From: Branchiostoma floridae
Taxonomy: Eukaryota; Chordata; Leptocardii; Amphioxiformes; Branchiostomatidae
DNA: 28,770 bases
NCBI RefSeq assembly: GCF_000003815.2
Contig: NC_049984.1
Location: 21,405,981 to 21,434,750 of the forward strand
Reading direction: 5' to 3'
Below the pieces are notes generated by a model that was not told the origin of the DNA, did no database searches, and saw nothing but the letters and a program-made list of their open reading frames with translations. The position numbers and the translations under genes were made by a program. Below are positions 17,215 through 27,506 of the stretch, one piece after another; the first letter of the stretch is position 1; each line of letters starts with the position of its first letter.

Positions 17215-18936
17215 GGTCAGGAACTATCATGCATTCTTCACTGCTGAGGCAACTGAAATCACCTTGTTAGACTGAGCTAGGTGGTATTCGACAACCAGTA
17301 GTTCATCTGAAACAACAATGCAGAAAACACAGGAGATGTAATTCCTGCTGACAAAGCTTCCCTTGATGTAACACTAACAGCTGTCAAATTGCATTAGACT
17401 AAAGCACAATTTAATCAAGTCCATTTCTGCATAGATTTATGTAAAATCTTATTTCATAAAGCTGCTGCTACATATCTAAGGAAAACTTACTCGTGGGCTT
17501 TCCAGGTGGTTTGAACTCCGGTAACTCGTCCTTCCCAAGACTCACATACTCATGGAATTGATGCTAGCTATGAGTGTGAGGTCATACACGAGTGTCTCTT
17601 CTCTCCCTCTATCTTGATTCAATCTGGATGTTATTTCCAAAATTAACGTGTGTGTGAATTTCGTTAGCTCTCCATCCTGATATGAAGGACCACTGGTGCT
17701 TGTGGAAGGACCCCAGGGATGATGGCCCTCTTCTACACCTGTGCACGTTGAGCAACTTTCACCCTTCAGCAGTCATTGTGTAGAGTAGTTTTTGTTTGAT
17801 TCCTTTCTTGTGAATGAGGGGAGAACCCATGGTGTCTGCCAGGTCCCACATATCATCAAGTAGACTGTCAATCAACATTTTGATGTCCACAGCTGGTCGA
17901 GGTACACGACGGCAGTGACTTGCTTCTCTGTGTGGTTTAACCTATTATATGTTTCTTCAGCTCACATTGTTTGACCATTCGTAGCCGAGAATAATCGCCC
18001 TGGTCCCAAACAAAGATGTAGCTGTTCAGCTTTGAGCAAAATGTCCCGTACAGAGAATGGTGTTCAGTTGTCAGGCCCTTTGTGAACCTTCGCTTGAAGT
18101 GGAATGAGTCCAGGCGAACATAGAACTTCCATGGATGAAAGTAATGCAACTCTTAAGCTGATGGATAACAGCAATCCCTGTCCACATCGATCACCTCTGA
18201 CTGTGGTTCTTTGCTTCCTTATAGCGCTTCACTATTCCTTGACGCATGTCCCGAGATCCGTCGAATTTATTTGTCGTTGGGGTCAAACTCAATACCTCCC
18301 TGTAGTCATTTGCAACATTAGTCAACCACGCCGTAGTTTCCCAATGTCCCCCGCCAATTTTTTGTGAATTTGTTTTTGGTAAGAGCACATTTTTTAGAAT
18401 TCTTGATGCCGATGAGATGACCCCTTCATTTCTTCCACGTGTCGGACTGCCGTATAGGCTGTCTGAAACGACTATGCAAGCGGTAATGAATGATATGAAA
18501 GTGGAGACTTGATGTAGGACTTCGTAGCTAAACAGTTCTTGTTTATTTGTCAGGTTCTTTGGCCCATAAAGACGAACAATTTGACCGTACATTTAAAAAC
18601 TCTAATGTCGTTCTCAGACGCCAGGAGGTGAGTTCTGTCCCGTTCTGTGCAGTTCGCAGTCCTTTAGATATTACATACAGCTTTTCCCCCCACTCCTGAC
18701 TGTGAATCTCTTCCAAGGCATTGTGAATGTACGAAGAACTGTTGCCCACTGGTCTAAGTTTTATCAGTTTGAGACATTTTATCCAAAGCACAATTCTTGG
18801 TCAGAAGACTCAGAACTGTTGGGAACAGATTTCTGTGATAAGGATCTAGTTGTTCAAACAGGTCTTCTCTCCATGGACAGGGGTATGTCCTGTCGCATTT
18901 TGAATTGTTACAGCGAGGATGGTTTAAAGATACCAT
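17215..18936 (-). pseudogene. Decayed transposase-like gene (repeated uncharacterised family of fish and invertebrates)
   Basis: On the minus strand, in order: from an ATG at 18936, HPRCNNSKCDRTYPCPWRED, then LDPYHRNLFPTVLS, GNSSSYIHNALEEIHSQEW, a TAWLTNVANDYREVL block, GIVKRYKEA, VDRDCC (near 18165-18195), FYVRLDSFHFKRRFTKGL, then FCSKLNSYIFVWDQGDYSRL, SHCRR.., and CRRGPSSLGSFHKHQ. After a donor opposite 17490 (GTAAGT), with phase-matched acceptor opposite 17307, PPGKPT continues as NELLVVEYHL. The Cys-rich head, GNS, VDRDCC, DSFH and RGxxSLxSFH blocks follow the order I recall from long, multicopy, uncharacterised transposase-like proteins in fish. Several frameshifts and stops separate the blocks, so it cannot make a protein. 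Likely a DNA-transposon relic. Confidence 0.62.
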
Positions 18937-18939
18937 ATA

Positions 18940-20700
18940 TTACCTATTGTCAGCATAAACTATCTCTCTTGTCGTCTGGTACATTCCACAATGTTCAAGT
19001 TTACACTTTCACGTTGGGCACTTCTCAAGTAAAGTTATACTTGAAACTTGTTTGTAGAAAGGTGCAGATGGGAAAATGCAACTTACAATTGGGTAACTTA
19101 TGATACAATACAATTTGGCAGTGCTGAATACAATTGTGAATAATGATACCTGCTGAGTACTAGTGTTCAATGTGCGTTCAACTGCAGGCCTCAACAAGCT
19201 GCTCTAATTTTGTGACGTATGGCGCTTTTCGCCGAAGTGTGATATTCTGTGTGTCCAAACAAAAGTCACATATCATTTGTAACAAAGGCAGACCAAGTGA
19301 GGCTAATTTATGATTGCCATACAGTTCACAAAGGTTGTATGTGTGAAAAAGTATTGGATGCATCAGGCAAATTTCTCTAATAACTGATCACGCAAGGATA
19401 AAATTAACTTTATGTGCACGTTCATCATGAGGGATGTACAAATGGTGCAAATGTCCCGAAATGTCTTTTTTTTTTTACAAAGATGGAGGGGATATAGAAT
19501 GTGGACACCACTGTCAGGGTCAGGCCCACAGGCTGAATTAGTCTTACCAGAAAAAGAGCAATCCTCCATTTTGTGTCCAGTTCAGTTCCGTACGAACCAC
19601 TCTATTAACACAGCGGGGACGGAATGCTATACAAACCTTGTATATTTGCGCTCTTTTAAGAAATTAAGATAGATCAGCTGCATCGACAATTGTCTAGTTC
19701 GTTACTCAGACTGAGCATCGAAAAGACAGGAGCTTTGGGGTGGTGGTTGCGAGTTTAATGTTAACCTTTTTTCTCTCTCAGTTGTTTACAAGTAAACCCT
19801 GGGATGGGAGGGTGGGAGAATCGTGCGGAGTAAATCACTGCATCATTGAGAGCTAGAAGCTCCACATCTAATCACGTGGTAGTATAGAACTGTACCCAAT
19901 CCAGGTGGTGCGGGGGTGCCTCTCATACAAGTACACAGGATGTTCGCTCATCCTATCACAATTGACATGACCGTAAACAATATCTATGTTTCAAAGCCGG
20001 TAATGCAGTGATCTTTATTTTCATGTCCCGCCCGTGTGAGCTAAATGCAGCAATTCAGATGTTTTACATGGGATACTAAAGACTACGTACTATTACATGT
20101 AGTATTACAATTGGATAAACAATACATCTCGAGTTATGTCATCACTATATCTGACGTTTACATGCCTCTTCCCTTTTCTTAAAACATGAGTATATTGTTG
20201 GATGTGGTTGCAATTATACAATTGTACGTACAAACAGGTTGTCTTTGGTTATCTGTTTACATCGTGTATCTACATTGAGAGGACTGGTAAAACAGTTGTT
20301 TATATCATTGTATAAAGAACGCTCTAACATAAAATGGACTTCATTTTCTATACGGTTGGAGTTACAGTGTTTCCGACTGGCTTACATTACTGCATGCAGC
20401 AGTCTATGCTATTTAACGACTTGTTCATAATTTTTTATGCAAATCTTCTCTTGAATATCCTTCGCAGCGGTGGGGAAGCTTCTGATGATTCTCCGGCTTG
20501 CCTTCTCCAGGGTTTTGATACAAAAATTGAAGGTATAACCATTTGGAATCAGAGTGGTCAAATTACCATGGACATGGTAAATTTGAGCCTACCGTGTCGA
20601 ATATGGTTAGAATTGTTTTTGCGTGAACCATTTGGGTAGAGAGGTCTCTCCCGTATGAGTTTATTGATTGTCTTACTCCTGTCATGTGTATGGTCTTCAG
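18940..20700. other. Non-coding or unassigned stretch
   Basis: Short ORFs on both strands without recognisable motifs. The 19180-19570 minus-strand ORFs may be further upstream debris of the transposase-like pseudogene, but no block could be matched. A minus-strand segment below 20707 has a fair acceptor (TTTTTTTGTGTTGCAACAG) and a 49-codon frame (MTEDHTHDRSKTINKL..), too weak to call. Confidence 0.3.
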
Positions 20701-20789
20701 TCATACCTGTTGCAACACAAAAAAACAACATGTTGGAGTTAGTGACATGATAAAACCATAGCTAATGTAAGTCAGACAATGATTCGGAC

Positions 20790-21117
20790 AATTTCATTTT
20801 ATTTAACCAGGTATGCACTCTCAGGACTAGAGCCCTGTTTTCAGGAGAACCTGGGTACACCAAACTTCACAAATATTCAATCCGACAAACATAACATAAT
20901 TACAAAAAATAGAACAACAATGCATGGTTACATATTACATTCCTGTCTATGGGTAAGATTCGTATTAAAATCAGTCCTTGTTCGAAATCAGTCCACGTTT
21001 GAATTCCTTTAACGTATTGGAATGCCTACAATAATGTATTTCTGTTGCTGTGGTAGCAGTACACATAGGTGTGTCACTTGGCTTGTTACACTCTTGACAG
21101 CGATTGGGGTTTGCACT
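20790..21117 (-). mobile_element. CR1/L2-type LINE 3' end
   Basis: Read on the minus strand, a short frame ends with NTLKEFKRGLISNKD and a stop, like the last residues of a LINE reverse transcriptase ORF. A 3' UTR follows, ending GGTTCTCCTGAAAACAGGG, then a CCTGAGAGTGCATACCTGG block and TTAAATAAAATGAAATTG. The inverted CCTG/CAGG stem and the A-rich repeat are the hallmarks of CR1/L2 tails. No RT core is left. Confidence 0.5.
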
Positions 21118-21161
21118 TAAAAGAAGTAGATAAAATATATATGTAAGGTTGCCAGAGGTAG

Positions 21162-21958
21162 TCTGTTCTCTGACGGTCTTTACGGAGGCCCTAGGACAAG
21201 GTCTCTAGAGCCACCAACTGCTGTGTAGCCTCGAGTGAAAAGCCGGGACCCGCAAAGTGTTTGATCGCCGAGGTTTATTCAGTTCATCACCGACAGTTCC
21301 AGATAGTCTCTGCGGTATCGGTAGCTCCAGGGAAAGCAGGATGGAATTCTTACAAAGTTTCCAGAACCGCTCAAGTCGTTGACAGATTCTTCAGGGGAGG
21401 CAGTGTGTGGCCCTTAGGCCCAAAAACTCTCTCTCTTCCTAAGTGTTTCCCAACTTTTATTTCCTAGATTTTGGTGTCCGCCTCCACCCAAATTTGGTCC
21501 GAAACGATATAAAATGCAATCGGCCATTGGTCAACATAAATCGGTTTTGGTATTTCTCATTTATCATTTTGAGTTCTTACTGTCAGTTTTGACGGACATT
21601 TCGAAGCAGAAATCGTGGTTAACTCGCTTTTCCTCTAATAAAAGTCCCATTAATAGTGAATTTGGCCCCAACCTTTGGATAATTGGTGATGGGTTCGTGT
21701 CCTTTGCAACCGGTAAATGTGGGATACGGGACTTCCCCAATTTGGTCCTCGCAATAATCAGTCAACGTCTTTTGAGCATGAGCAGTGTTCGACAAGTAGT
21801 TGATATCCAAAACAAACAAGGAACGCTAGGGGCTTTCCCAAGTGCTACCCCTGCAGCTACTTAAGTACAAGTGACAGGTACCGTGACCTCTATATAACAT
21901 ATGTTCCCTTGACATACAACCTCTTAGGTTAACTATCTCCGTCGGTCCCCCGAGTACA
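21162..21958 (-). mobile_element. Possible solo LTR
   Basis: On the minus strand the segment could begin TGT (complement of ..ACA near 21958) and end ..GTCAGAGAACA (21162). It has a TATATAG box, a TTATATCG element and an AATAAA signal (in GAACTGAATAAACC) about 120 bp before its 3' end, a layout like U3-R-U5. No convincing 4-6 bp target duplication, primer-binding site or gag-pol was found, so this is a weak call. Plus-strand ORFs at 21261-21864 in the same stretch have no family features. Confidence 0.25.
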
Positions 21959-21959
21959 G

Positions 21960-22860
21960 TAGGGCCGACGAGTTCAAGAGCTAATTCACTACAGGGGTGC
22001 TCGACCTGCTGTTCTGGTGGTAATCATTGCTTCCCGGCCATTCTAGAGAATAACAGTGTTTCACGGTTACTTGCGGCAGCAATGGTAAGGAATGGTGAGA
22101 GATCTGGAAGATCTCAAATCTATTTAAAAACGTGTGAATTGGTTCATAGTCTCTTATCATACCTGGTGACACACCAGCAGACAATTACCTTGTTAGGGGG
22201 TACTTAAATGGCAAGTTCAAACTTTTTCAACACCCACTTCGGAAAAGGTTAACACCATCAATACAAGACTTTGGATACAAAAAGCGGGCGGGTTGAAATG
22301 TTTGGAATAAGGGAATTCCGTATCGCCGGATCTGGTTTTCGGCCTGCTACTAGTCGCCATGTTTACAAATAGCATGTTGGTTGAATCTCTCAAACATGCG
22401 AAAAGCGCGGGAGAATAATGTAATGTGATATGCCATTGTACTCTGCAGCGGTGACGTGGTCCTCTTCACCTGATGTCCTCAATAGTGTACTAATAAACCA
22501 TATGATGTGGATTTTGTTTTTTCACTGTAGTGGTTTATTTCACGTTAGGTGCTAATTTTTATGCAAAATGTCTCTCAAATGATCCCATGCATCACCCCTG
22601 AAGGGGGTGTGATCATATTTTCAAAAAATTCATTTGGGGGCCAATTCAAGGACCCCCCCTAACCCTTGTGCATATTATATAACGTGTAATTGACATGCTG
22701 TGCCAAGGGTATCCTTCATACATACAGTATCATACCTGGAAAAGAGCATTGGCTGTCAAATATTTATGTTTAAGGGAAAATGTTATTTTTGCTCAGTTTC
22801 CTCTTCGTGCAAATAAAAAATTAATATCTCCGAAAGTAGACCAACATACATACATACATA
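21960..22860. other. Non-coding stretch
   Basis: No exon seen. It contains a near-perfect hairpin ATCACCCCTGAAGGGGGTGTGAT (about 22591-22613) and a short CATA microsatellite at 22845-22859 that is the tail of the adjoining LINE. Confidence 0.45.
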
Positions 22861-22872
22861 ATTCATCCGGTT

Positions 22873-23244
22873 TTACACCGGTGAGGTACAGTCCGAAGCA
22901 TAAGATTTCCAGAATGATCTGTCCTTCATGGCTGACACTTAACTTGACCCTGACAGTCCAATGTCTCTTTCTATCATTGTCTTTAAGGTAATGTACGGTC
23001 GGCCAACTCTGCGCCTTCCTTCTGGTAGCCAGTCCATTAGTCTCCCTGCAGGCTCGTTCCCACGAACCACGTGCCCTGCCAGGGCGAGTCGGCGCTGCCT
23101 CACCACAGATGAAATGGCTGGGAGTGGGCCGTATAGTTGCTTGTTGGTTAAACAGTCTCTCCATGAAACATTATACACCTTTCTCAACATTTTCGTAGAC
23201 CAAGAAATAACTTGAAATTCATCAAGCTGTCAGGCCTGCACATA
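22873..23244 (-). mobile_element. RTE/L2-type LINE, C-terminal end of ORF2
   Basis: The minus-strand frame reads STKMLRKVYNVSWRDCLTN, then QLYGPLPAISSVVRQRRLAL, AGHVVRGNEPAGRL, WLPEGRRRVGRPYITL and IERDIGL: the standard end of ORF2 in a common class of metazoan LINEs (MLR..N.SW.D..TN..LYG, RRR..GRP..T). A TAA (complement of 22939-22941) interrupts; the same frame continues VSAMKDRSFWKSYASD to the natural stop (complement of 22873-22875). The CATA repeat at 22845-22859 is the 3' tail. 5'-truncated near 23244 and inactive. Confidence 0.85.
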
Positions 23245-23640
23245 AGGCACTGCACCATGGTCACTTGGGCCCAACAGGATACCAAAAAATGATTCTATGG
23301 AGCAAAAAAGTGTGAAAAACTAGCAACTTTACAGAAAATCGAACTTTAGAACATCTCAGGGGATCGAAATAATTTTATTTCCTTTGATGTCAAATACATT
23401 CTATTGTACAAGGTCTGAGAAAATTGTTTGATCTGTCAATGTTTGCAACAGTCCCCGCTTTGGTTACCATGTAGTACTTAAAATGTAGAAGACAACAATT
23501 CAATCGAGTATGTTTTATTGTTAGTAACTTATTGTGTTTCTTTCGCTCAATTGGATGAAACTCTTTGCAAGTCAAAACTTACAGCATTGAGTGTGTGATT
23601 CTTCTTTTTATCTAAGACTCAAGTATAGTAGATTTCATAC
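23245..23640. other. Non-coding stretch
   Basis: AT-rich; no supported exon or repeat. Confidence 0.4.
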
Positions 23641-23850
23641 AAGCAGATACCTATGTCAAGTATGTATTCATCCCAACCAACCCCTCCCCATTAGCAGCAT
23701 CAGCTTCTGGCCAATCTGGGGCCACGCTGTCGATGACGGGAACCTCGGGGGAACTTGCATGGTCCACGCTAGTATTCGTACTGGCCTCTGATGCCGTTGT
23801 GGAGCTTTTTTCCCCGCAAAATAGTTTAAAATTCCGCCGCCACGCTTCAT
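23640..23850 (-). pseudogene. N-terminal start of a transposase-like (hAT/ZMYM-type) ORF, frameshifted
   Basis: From an ATG at 23850 the minus strand reads MKRGGGILNYFAG, then needs a shift in a run of A to continue with a Ser/Thr/acidic linker, KSSTTASEASTNTSV, then SSPEVPVIDSVAPDWPEAD. A basic MKR..(L/S)xYF start followed by a disordered acidic linker is usual at the N-terminus of hAT-like transposases and ZMYM1-like proteins. No zinc finger or catalytic part follows on this strand below 23640. Low-to-moderate confidence in the family. Confidence 0.35.
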
Positions 23851-24189
23851 GCTGCCGTCAAGCAAACAATGTGAAATGGAATCTTCTGGAACTTTAAGAT
23901 TTCAAATAGGACAAAGCTAAGTCAAGAAGTTAATTTTTGAAAAGAATAAACTTTGGTATTTTCGGGGGAAACCTTAATTAGTCTAATGGGACCCTAATTG
24001 CACCGGAGGGACCTATTATTAATCAATGTCAGTAGTAGGGTTTATTGCTTCACAACTCTTATCAGCCTTTACCAGCTTACAAATTATAACATGATCCTAA
24101 CATTCATAACAAATTCTTACTTAATTAGTAATTTTAATATCAATTAGGTAAATGCAGTACATAGTTTAGGTGTAGTCTGCAGATCTCTG

Positions 24190-24657
24190 AACAGGCCTTG
24201 GTAGACAGCATCACCATCCACCTCACGGCCAGGAAAGATGGTTTTTCTGTCGGGTTGAAGCATTTCTGTAGAGTCTTCCTACAGCCTCACAAACTCTGCT
24301 CGCATTGTGAGCGATTTCATGCCCATGTCTAAGATGCTGTTTGCAGCCAAGATGTCCCTCCACATGGGTGTAGTCACGCGCTTCTCCAGAATTCCCAGGG
24401 CCTTGCAAGCAGCAATCGCAACTTTATTAGACAAATATTGTTACAAGCACGTGTACGACAAGCTAAGGGAATCACAACCTTTCCACACATCCAGGAACTC
24501 GCTCATATCATACAGGTGGCAGTAAAAGGCGGCACCGTTGACAAACTGAATGTTACACCTGTTCCTGATTAGTTTTGAAAACCACTTCCTTCCCGGCCCT
24601 TTCCCCCACAGGAAGGCTTGAAAAGCTGCCGCCTGTCCTGTCCTCACAATTAAACAG
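24190..24657 (-). pseudogene. Decayed coding sequence of a repeated uncharacterised family
   Basis: One minus-strand frame stays protein-like for about 155 codons with only two stops (complements of 24441-24443 and 24279-24281). Blocks: RTGQAAAFQAFLWGKGPGRK, FVNGAAFYCHLYDMSEFLDV, then AIAACKALGILEKRVTTPMW, RDILAANSILDMG, and finally FPGREVDGDAVYQGLF. The absence of frameshifts and the amino-acid make-up favour a former gene over chance. I recall similar AAFY..ALGI.EK.VTTPLWR..ILDMG blocks in multicopy uncharacterised proteins of marine invertebrates, but cannot name a function. Confidence 0.5.
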
Positions 24658-24659
24658 AA

Positions 24660-25427
24660 ATTAGTATTAACTACCTATGTCATCAAATATAGACCATATT
24701 TACAATATAAAGCTAATTGTGGATAGGATGGTTACTGTATATTTTTGGCAACATCAAATGGCTTCAAAAGTGGTGCGTGGTGGTAGCCAGCAGTTGAAAA
24801 GCCTCAGAATGAACAATAGATCTGGCAAACTTCAGGCAGAGAGCTTTACGCCTTACATGCAATGGTTCTAGTTCACAAGTCAGTAGCGCTGAACTGTAGG
24901 AACTGAAAGAGCGACCAAGAATGATCTTACAGACTCTGGCCTGGACACGCTCTATGATATGTGACTGTTCTACTGTAAGCCCACTGTAATCTACTAGACT
25001 AAGTACACATTATCTTGTTTCGTTTTTTAATACATACTTCACAAAAACATCTTCCATTTTACAAAATATCTTTCCAATGGTACACAATATTTCAATATTC
25101 AAACTTATGTTCTACACTTGTGTTCAATTATTCCAACAAGTTCACATTTTGTTTCGCAATCTCGGGTATACAAACTCATTTTATCACATCATACGTTTTC
25201 ACAGTATTTTTTTGTTTACAATGTTGAGATTATATGCAGAATGTTGATCCTTGTTTTCTCTCTTCACGATTGTTAGTTTGTTGATTTGAACGTGACAGTG
25301 ACAGGCGGAGTGATATGAATGGCTGGTCGCGAAGTGTGTTGATGTCAGTTTGTGCAGTCAGGTCGTTTTAGAGTCGCAAATTCAGCTTTACATTAGTTTG
25401 CGAAACTGTTGAGAAGTCATAGAAGGC
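24660..25427. other. Non-coding stretch
   Basis: AT-rich with no supported exon. It precedes a candidate ATG at 25428 and may include the promoter of the last gene. Confidence 0.35.
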
Positions 25428-25577
25428 ATGAACGCTGCGAATTTTAAAGCTTTACTGCTCAGTCTTTCCGGGGCGAAGTTAACGTTTGCCCGGACATGTC
25501 TTTATAGTATCTGTCTGCTCGTTCATGCTGTTTCTGTCATTCTGAATCTTGCTGGTGCCGTTTTTCACAATTTCTGA
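25428..25577 (+). CDS. Possible first coding exon of the HIRAN-like gene
   Basis: ATG at 25428 opens MNAANFKALLLSLSGAKLTF and continues to TGA 25575-25577 (49 codons), with a hydrophobic second half. A good acceptor (TTCTTTTGGATTGCAG, ending about 25617) follows before the gap. If the ORF is exonic it must leave by a donor before 25575, but no strong one is visible. Kept only as a candidate because it is the nearest open ATG upstream of the exons at 25742. Confidence 0.15.
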   Translation: MNAANFKALLLSLSGAKLTFARTCLYSICLLVHAVSVILNLAGAVFHNF

Positions 25578-25640
25578 TTTTCTGGGGCAAAATGTGACTC
25601 TTCTTTTGGATTGCAGTCAGAGGAGTATATGTATGCCTAA

Positions 25641-25740
25641 NNNNNNNNNNNNNNNNNNNNNNNNNNNNNNNNNNNNNNNNNNNNNNNNNNNNNNNNNNNN
25701 NNNNNNNNNNNNNNNNNNNNNNNNNNNNNNNNNNNNNNNN
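25641..25740. other. Assembly gap (100 N)
   Basis: A conventional 100-N gap of unknown real size. It ends inside an exon of the last gene, so at least part of that exon is missing. Confidence 0.95.
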
Positions 25741-25741
25741 G

Positions 25742-25972
25742 GAGAACGACCCAGAGGTACTCTTGTATTGTGTGGATACTACAGACTTGCCGATCCGACT
25801 TTCGAAAGTATCCTGCCTGAAAATAACCGTAAGACGGTGTCATATCGCGATACCGAGCGACCCCCCAAACGTTCGGCGGCTGTGCATGATTGCCGACCGG
25901 GACGTCGATCGTCTACTCGCCGGTGTGTTTTCGCCGACGAAACTCAAGATAACATCGAGTTCTACAGTTGAA
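25742..25972 (+). CDS. Internal exon of the HIRAN-like gene
   Basis: Open from the gap edge for 77 codons to GAA|GTAAGG (donor at 25973), phase 0. It reads ENDPEVLLYCVDTTDLPIRL, then KITVRRCHIAIPSDPPNVRR and ADRDVDRLLAGVFSPTKLKI, ending SSSTVE. The composition is clearly protein-like, but I do not recognise the domain. The next acceptor in the right phase is at 26706. The last 55 bases and the donor recur 213 bp downstream (26131-26185). The other open frame here (ending FYS) is less convincing, since it does not lead to a donor. Confidence 0.55.
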
Positions 25973-26473
25973 GTAAGGATGGCATGATTTCACAGTCTTA
26001 TTGCATGATCTACGTAAGTTGCTTTGGCCAAAGACAAGGCCAAAGACGTGGGAAATTACGACCGAGAATGGCGACAAAACCTTTCAAAACAAAAGATGGT
26101 GGGAGGGGGGGAATGATAATAACACGTCTTCGCCGGAGTGTTTTCGCCGACGAAACTCAAGATAACATCGAGTTCTACAGTTGAAGTAAGGATGGCATGA
26201 TTTCACAGTCTTATTGCATGATCTACGTAAGTTGCTTTGGCCAAAGACGTGGGAAATTACGACCGAGAATGGCGACAAAACGTGTCAAAACAAAAGATGG
26301 TGGGAGGGGGGGCGGGGGAAATGCTAGTAGATCTTTGCACAATGATAGCGCACTCACACAATTTACCGACTTATGCATCCAATACGAGGTGTGTAATGAT
26401 AATTAAAAGTTTTATATTCGAAACTTGAGTAAATTCTGACAGAGAATGGAGACAAAAGTTGTCAAAAAGAAGT
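25918..26473 (+). repeat. Tandem duplication spanning exon end and intron start
   Basis: Copy 1 is 25918-26130 (213 bp) and copy 2 about 26131-26320, nearly identical apart from a 12-bp internal duplication in copy 1 (AAGGCCAAAGAC near 26037) and a few changes. A third, shorter and more diverged copy is visible at about 26427-26473 (GAGAATGGAGACAAAAG versus GAGAATGGCGACAAAAC). Each full copy begins with CGCCGG(T/A)GTGTTTTCGCC, carries the exon end with its GTAAGG donor and a second donor-like TAC|GTAAGT. Confidence 0.9.
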
Positions 26474-26706
26474 CATAGGGCAAATGATTATTGATAACTT
26501 GACTTTTTGTACTGACTTTCTTTCGCCTAGCTTTCCATTGCATGTTTTCGTGCCAACTGTAACTAGTAAATAATTTTATCACACTATTTCTACAGCTATG
26601 AATAGATAGCCGTTAGAACAATTTAAGTGTGAAAGCCAATGTCAGATGTGCAGGCCCGCAAAAGTAATGTAAACTAAAGTTAACCCTTTCTGCTTTTCAT
26701 TTTCAG

Positions 26707-27492
26707 TTCCATGCTCCTGAAGATCATGGTAACAGGGAAAACCTGTGGGGAACACTTCTTTGGGAGTTTGAAGTTTTACAGACAAGCAGGGCAGATGCAA
26801 GACAACATCCATTGACAGGTGGCATACCATCAGACTTGCCATGTCAGAGGGACCTGTATCCTGTTGACCCAACCTTACCTGATGCTGACAAATGCAACTG
26901 TCAGAGACATACAAACCAATTGCACATTCTTGTAAACATGGTGGCTGGTCATCAAGATCCAATTGCTGACACTTTGGCTGGATTGGATTTGTCTGATGAG
27001 GATGCTGCTGAGGGGGATGAAGGTAGCCATTCCGAAGACGAGCCTGAAGACAACTCAGACACTGATGCACAAACACAGACAAATGACGATTTGGCAAGTG
27101 GCCAGATATTCCCTGTTGTGGGGTCAAGCTGGCAAGCTTGCTACCAGGAGTCCCTGGACAAATGTAGTGCCCTGAGGCGTGATGGACATGAAGTAAACGT
27201 GCGAGCCACCTTCGAACCATCAAATCTGAAGGACAAAAATGCACTTAAATTTGAAGTGTTTGTGGACAGCGTATGGAGTATCATAGGTTATTGTCCAGTT
27301 CGCACGATTCCAAAACTAACTCGGGCAATAAACAAAGGGGAAGTTATGTCAATTGTCATGGACAGGCTAAAGCTGGAATACTGTATTCCTGCTAAAAAGA
27401 GATTGTATCGGGCATATCTTAAGATTGTTAAGAAAGGGACGTGGGAAAGAGACAACCTCAGTTTTAAGTACAATGATGTGATTGCACCTTGA
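26707..27492 (+). CDS. Last exon, acidic protein with HIRAN-like C-terminus
   Basis: It starts after the acceptor TTTTCATTTTCAG (ends 26706) in phase 0, matching the exon ending at 25972, and runs 261 codons to TGA 27490-27492. Opening block: FHAPEDHGNRENLWGTLLWE. A Cys/His pair of motifs (DKCNCQRHTNQLH) comes next, then an acidic low-complexity stretch (about 26986-27093, rich in D, E, S). The C-terminal 100 residues (about 27193-27480) contain VRATFEPSNLKDKNALKFEV, then IGYCPVRTIPKL and GEVMSIVMDRL. This follows the HIRAN pattern (N..D.NAI.V......IGY.P......L..G), a domain found in HLTF-type DNA remodelers and in mobile-element-derived genes. The frame is intact, unlike the pseudogenes upstream, so the gene may be functional, possibly a domesticated element. 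Function unknown. Confidence 0.62.
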   Translation, partial: FHAPEDHGNRENLWGTLLWEFEVLQTSRADARQHPLTGGIPSDLPCQRDLYPVDPTLPDADKCNCQRHTNQLHILVNMVAGHQDPIADTLAGLDLSDEDAAEGDEGSHSEDEPEDNSDTDAQTQTNDDLASGQIFPVVGSSWQACYQESLDKCSALRRDGHEVNVRATFEPSNLKDKNALKFEVFVDSVWSIIGYCPVRTIPKLTRAINKGEVMSIVMDRLKLEYCIPAKKRLYRAYLKIVKKGTWERDNLSFKYNDVIAP

Positions 27493-27506
27493 TGTTTATC
27501 TCTGGA

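Noticed and set aside
20480-20707. Minus-strand candidate exon after TTGCAACAG, 49 codons.
   Set aside because: The acceptor is fair but no donor, no homologous motif and no partner exon were found.
22793-23215. Other open frames on both strands over the LINE end.
   Set aside because: Shadows of the RTE/L2-type ORF2 frame.
25984-26406. ORFs beginning MISQSYCMIYVSCFG in both copies of the duplication.
   Set aside because: They arise from the duplicated intron sequence; the pairing of frames reflects the tandem copy, not coding selection.
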